A stretch of 8,981 bases of DNA from JAISGQ01 sp964500965 (GTDB taxonomy: Bacteria; Bacillota; Clostridia; Oscillospirales; Acutalibacteraceae), in the NCBI GenBank assembly GCA_964500965.1, contig CAZCQZ010000057.1, positions 1-8,981 on the forward strand, written 5' to 3'. Shown in pieces: positions 6,823-8,981 of this stretch (its first letter is position 1; each line of letters opens with the position of its first letter). The notes beneath the pieces were generated by a model. It worked only from the letters and a program-made list of their open reading frames with translations, ran no database searches and had not been told where the DNA came from. A program made the position numbers and the translations under genes.

Positions 6823-7770
6823 ATGCGGTACTGCTTTATTATCAATCCCGTGGCAGGCGATGTTAAAAATCTCGAAAAATACGGCGATGTGATAAAGGGA
6901 TTTTGTGAAAAAAATGAGCTTGATTATGAGATTTTCGTAACCGAGGGTTGTGAACACGCAACGGAAATCGCTCGTTCCTGCGCCGAAAAAGGCGACGATG
7001 TGAGGACTTTTTCCTGCGGCGGTGACGGCACTCTGTTTGAGGTGCTTAACGGTGTTGTCGGCTACGACAATGTGGAGCTGGGCTGTATGCCGTGCGGTTC
7101 GGGCAATGATTACGTCAAGTGCTACGGAGATAAAAAGGAGTTTTTTGACCTCGAAAACTACATCTTTTCCGAAAGCGTTCCCGTTGACCTCATAAGTGTT
7201 GACCTGGGAGAAATGGGTAAAAAGTACAGCCTTAATATTACCTCCCTCGGACTTGATGCGATGATTTGCAACCAGGCGGATAAATATATCCGTTCGGGAA
7301 AATATTCCGGCAGCAAGGCCTATGATAAGGCAATGGTAAAATGCCTTTTCGGAAAAAGAGATAATGACCTGAAAGTTACCTTGGACGATAAAGAAACCAT
7401 AGAGGGACGTTTTCTGTTCTCAATAGCCGCCAGCGGAATCTGCTACGGCGGCGGCTATCACAGTGCGCCTATGGCTGACCCTACCGACGGTGTTCTTGAT
7501 TTTATCCTCATTAAGTCCGTGCCCTTTATTAAGCTTCCGTTCCTTATCGGCGCGTATAAGGACGGTACATATGTTAATAAGAGAAGATTCAGGAAGATTA
7601 TGTGCCTGAGAAAGGGCAGAAAAATGCTTATAGAATCCAAAAAGCCTGCGGTAATCAATGTTGACGGCGAATGCTTTACAAGGGAAAGCGTTACTCTGGA
7701 GCTGCTTGCCGGTAAAATCAGATTCATTGCTCCACCGGCTTATTTTAAGAAAAAAGCAGAAAATCGTTAG
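6823..7770 (+). CDS. Diacylglycerol kinase-family lipid kinase (YegS/BmrU/DgkB-like)
   Basis: This 315-residue protein is an ATP-dependent lipid kinase with the DAGK catalytic fold. It shows the N-terminal IINPVAG motif (residues 6-12), the nucleotide-binding G66-G-D-G-T70 in GGDGTLFEVLNG, and P90-C-G-S-G-N-D96, the equivalent of the usual PxGTGND. The C-terminal beta-sandwich half carries the family's SLGLDA and GGGYHSAP blocks and ends with NVDGE, also typical of the family. Soluble DgkB-type members phosphorylate diacylglycerol to phosphatidic acid and recycle it into phospholipid synthesis; other members act on different lipids, so the substrate is not settled here. There is no signal peptide or membrane helix. 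The start is the ATG after AAGGAG rather than a GTG nine bases upstream. It lies 12 nt after the methyltransferase stop and is probably the last gene of the prfB operon, though I see no clear hairpin terminator after its TAG. Confidence 0.88.
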   Translation: MRYCFIINPVAGDVKNLEKYGDVIKGFCEKNELDYEIFVTEGCEHATEIARSCAEKGDDVRTFSCGGDGTLFEVLNGVVGYDNVELGCMPCGSGNDYVKCYGDKKEFFDLENYIFSESVPVDLISVDLGEMGKKYSLNITSLGLDAMICNQADKYIRSGKYSGSKAYDKAMVKCLFGKRDNDLKVTLDDKETIEGRFLFSIAASGICYGGGYHSAPMADPTDGVLDFILIKSVPFIKLPFLIGAYKDGTYVNKRRFRKIMCLRKGRKMLIESKKPAVINVDGECFTRESVTLELLAGKIRFIAPPAYFKKKAENR

Positions 7771-7827
7771 GATTATATTACCAAATTGTTAAAAGTTATT
7801 AAAGCTGATAAAAAAGACAAAAAAGGC

Positions 7828-7855
7828 TTGATTTTTATAAAAATCTGATTACAAT
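7828..7855 (+). promoter_or_regulatory. Likely sigma-A promoter of groESL
   Basis: TTGATT (7828-7833), a 16-nt spacer, then TACAAT (7850-7855) gives a vegetative-type promoter. The predicted start near 7862 falls at the first bases of the CIRCE operator, the usual arrangement for HrcA repression. The spacer contains most of a 16-bp perfect palindrome (7830-7845). The 155-nt gap that holds this promoter shows no other gene. Confidence 0.7.
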
Positions 7856-7860
7856 ATCAA

Positions 7861-7887
7861 TTAGCACTCGGAGATAAAGAGTGCTAA
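7861..7887. promoter_or_regulatory. CIRCE operator (HrcA binding site)
   Basis: TTAGCACTC, nine bases, then GAGTGCTAA is an exact match to the CIRCE inverted repeat. In Firmicutes the HrcA repressor binds it and is kept active by GroEL, so groESL is induced when GroEL is busy with unfolded protein. Here it lies just after the -10 box and 38 nt before the groES ATG, and its transcript can also form a hairpin in the leader. HrcA itself is not in the window. Confidence 0.97.
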
Positions 7888-7925
7888 TTGATTTGTTTAT
7901 AATAAATTAAATAGGAGGCATTATT

Positions 7926-8210
7926 ATGACACTCAGACCTTTGGCTGACAGAGTTGTTCTGAAAATGACCGAAGCCGAGGAAACAACCGCAAGCGGCATT
8001 GTTCTTCCCGGCAGCGCACAGGAGAAACCCCAGATTGCGGAAATCGTAGCGGTGGGACCCGGCGGAGTTGTTGACGGTAATGAAGTTAAGATGACCGTCA
8101 GCGTAGGCGAAAAGGTTGTTATCAATAAGTACAGCGGCACACAGATTAAGCTTGACGGTGTTGAATACACCATCGTTGCACAGTCTGATATTCTTGCTGT
8201 CTGCGAATAA
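7926..8210 (+). CDS. groES: Co-chaperonin GroES
   Basis: GroES is the 10-kDa heptameric lid that caps GroEL and closes the folding chamber in the cytoplasm. The 94-residue protein is of normal length. It starts with LRPLADRVVLK, contains the mobile loop region ETTASGIVLPGSA (about residues 18-30) that contacts GroEL, and has the roof-loop block VAVGPGG followed by the conserved VGEKVVINKYSGTQIK. An AGGAGG ribosome binding site (7913-7918) sits 7 nt before the ATG. The gene follows a CIRCE operator and is 12 nt from groEL, so the two form the classic heat-shock operon under HrcA control. Confidence 0.97.
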   Translation: MTLRPLADRVVLKMTEAEETTASGIVLPGSAQEKPQIAEIVAVGPGGVVDGNEVKMTVSVGEKVVINKYSGTQIKLDGVEYTIVAQSDILAVCE

Positions 8211-8222
8211 GGAGGATTAGAT

Positions 8223-8981
8223 ATGTCTAAGATTTTAAAGCAGGGTGAAGATGCCAGAAAGGCATTGCAGTCCGGTATTGACCAGCTTGCCGATACCGTT
8301 AAAATTACACTCGGTCCCAAGGGCAGAAATGTGGTTCTTGACAAGAAGTACGGCGCACCGCTCATCACAAACGACGGTGTTACAATCGCAAAGGAAATCG
8401 AGCTTGAAGATGCTTTTGAAAATATGGGCGCACAGCTTGTAAAAGAAGTTGCCACAAAGACAAACGATGTTGCCGGCGACGGTACAACTACCGCTACACT
8501 TCTTGCACAGGCTTTGGTACGCGAGGGCATGAAGAATGTTACCGGCGGCGCAAATCCCATGTTCGTTAAGAAAGGTATTTCAGTTGCCGTTGATACCGCA
8601 GTTGAAGCCGTAAAGAAAAATTCCCAGGCTGTAAGCGGTTCAAAGGACATCGCAAGAGTTGCCGCCGTTTCCTCTGCCGATGAGGTTATCGGTCAGCTTA
8701 TTGCCGATGCAATGGAAAAAGTCACCGCCGACGGCGTTATCACCGTTGAGGAGAGCAAGACAGCTCTTACCGATATTGACATTGTTGACGGTATGATGTT
8801 TGACCGCGGATACATTTCGCCTTACATGGTAACCGATACGGACAAAATGGAAGCTGTTATCGACGATGCTTTCATTCTCATTACAGATAAGAAGATTTCC
8901 AACATTCAGGAAATTCTTCCTCTTCTTGAGCAGGTTCTCAAGGCAGGTCAGAAGCTTGTTATTATCGCTGAGGATATTGAG
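8223..8981 (+). CDS. groEL: Chaperonin GroEL (3' truncated by window end)
   Basis: The first 253 of about 540 residues of the 60-kDa chaperonin are present, in an open frame to the last base. The N-terminal equatorial domain shows LGPKGRNVVLD (30-40), TNDGVTIAKEIEL and the ATP-binding and hydrolysis motif D86-G-T-T-T with VAGDGTTTAT. The intermediate domain follows, and the apical domain begins around residue 190 with VDGMMFDRGYISPY. No substitution stands out. The C-terminal ATPase residues and any Gly/Met tail lie outside the window. The start ATG has AAGGAGG (8209-8215) 7 nt upstream, partly within the groES stop codon. It is the second gene of the CIRCE-controlled operon. Confidence 0.97.
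   Translation, partial: MSKILKQGEDARKALQSGIDQLADTVKITLGPKGRNVVLDKKYGAPLITNDGVTIAKEIELEDAFENMGAQLVKEVATKTNDVAGDGTTTATLLAQALVREGMKNVTGGANPMFVKKGISVAVDTAVEAVKKNSQAVSGSKDIARVAAVSSADEVIGQLIADAMEKVTADGVITVEESKTALTDIDIVDGMMFDRGYISPYMVTDTDKMEAVIDDAFILITDKKISNIQEILPLLEQVLKAGQKLVIIAEDIE

Noticed and set aside
6319..6957. A 212-codon open frame on the - strand across the methyltransferase and lipid kinase genes
   Set aside because: It lies opposite confirmed catalytic motifs of both genes, and its translation shows no recognisable domain or plausible ribosome binding site context.
7830..7845. Palindrome GATTTTTATAAAAATC considered as a rho-independent terminator
   Set aside because: The stem is almost entirely A-T with a tiny loop and no T-run follows it, and it sits inside a convincing promoter spacer.
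7907..8650. A 247-codon open frame on the - strand across groES and groEL
   Set aside because: It is antisense to two unmistakable genes, spans the CDS boundary, has a low-complexity Ser/Thr/Phe-rich translation and no family motif. It is open because of codon bias on the + strand.

Overview
The window reads as ordinary core chromosome of a low-to-moderate GC Firmicute. An anaerobic member of the Clostridia, probably the Ruminococcaceae/Oscillospirales side, fits best. The signs are a ferredoxin-dependent 2-oxoacid oxidoreductase, a perfect HrcA/CIRCE operator before groESL, strong AGGAGG-type ribosome binding sites, and a RING/DUF2628-like membrane protein of a kind I associate with clostridia. 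The taxon is inferred from protein flavour and was not searched. I see no mobile element, CRISPR array, tRNA, rRNA or prophage gene.

Layout. (1) 1-2007, + strand: the tail of a 2-oxoacid:ferredoxin oxidoreductase operon. It holds a truncated alpha subunit, a complete TPP-binding beta subunit and a complete gamma subunit, each joined to the next by a 1-nt TAATG overlap. (2) 2013-2053: a hairpin with T-runs on both sides, which probably terminates transcription from both directions. (3) 2061-4381, - strand: murC preceded by a membrane protein with an N-terminal prokaryotic RING-type zinc finger. The pair probably forms one operon read from a TTGTAT-N17-TATAAT promoter. (4) 4382-4570: a divergent intergenic region with one good promoter for each direction. 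(5) 4571-7770, + strand: prfB (release factor 2, with no programmed frameshift), a THUMP-type RNA methyltransferase overlapping it by ATGA, and a diacylglycerol-kinase-family lipid kinase 12 nt further on. (6) 7771-7925: the heat-shock promoter and CIRCE operator. (7) 7926-8981: groES and the first 253 codons of groEL, cut by the window end.

The groups do housekeeping work: fermentative oxidation of (branched-chain) 2-oxoacids to acyl-CoA with reduced ferredoxin, peptidoglycan precursor synthesis, translation termination and probable rRNA modification, lipid phosphorylation, and HrcA-controlled protein folding. I found no clearly new biological system. The points most worth a second look are the RING-finger membrane protein paired with murC, the frameshift-free prfB whose UGA stop overlaps the next start codon, and a 16-bp perfect palindrome inside the groESL promoter spacer. 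No gap between genes exceeds 300 bases.
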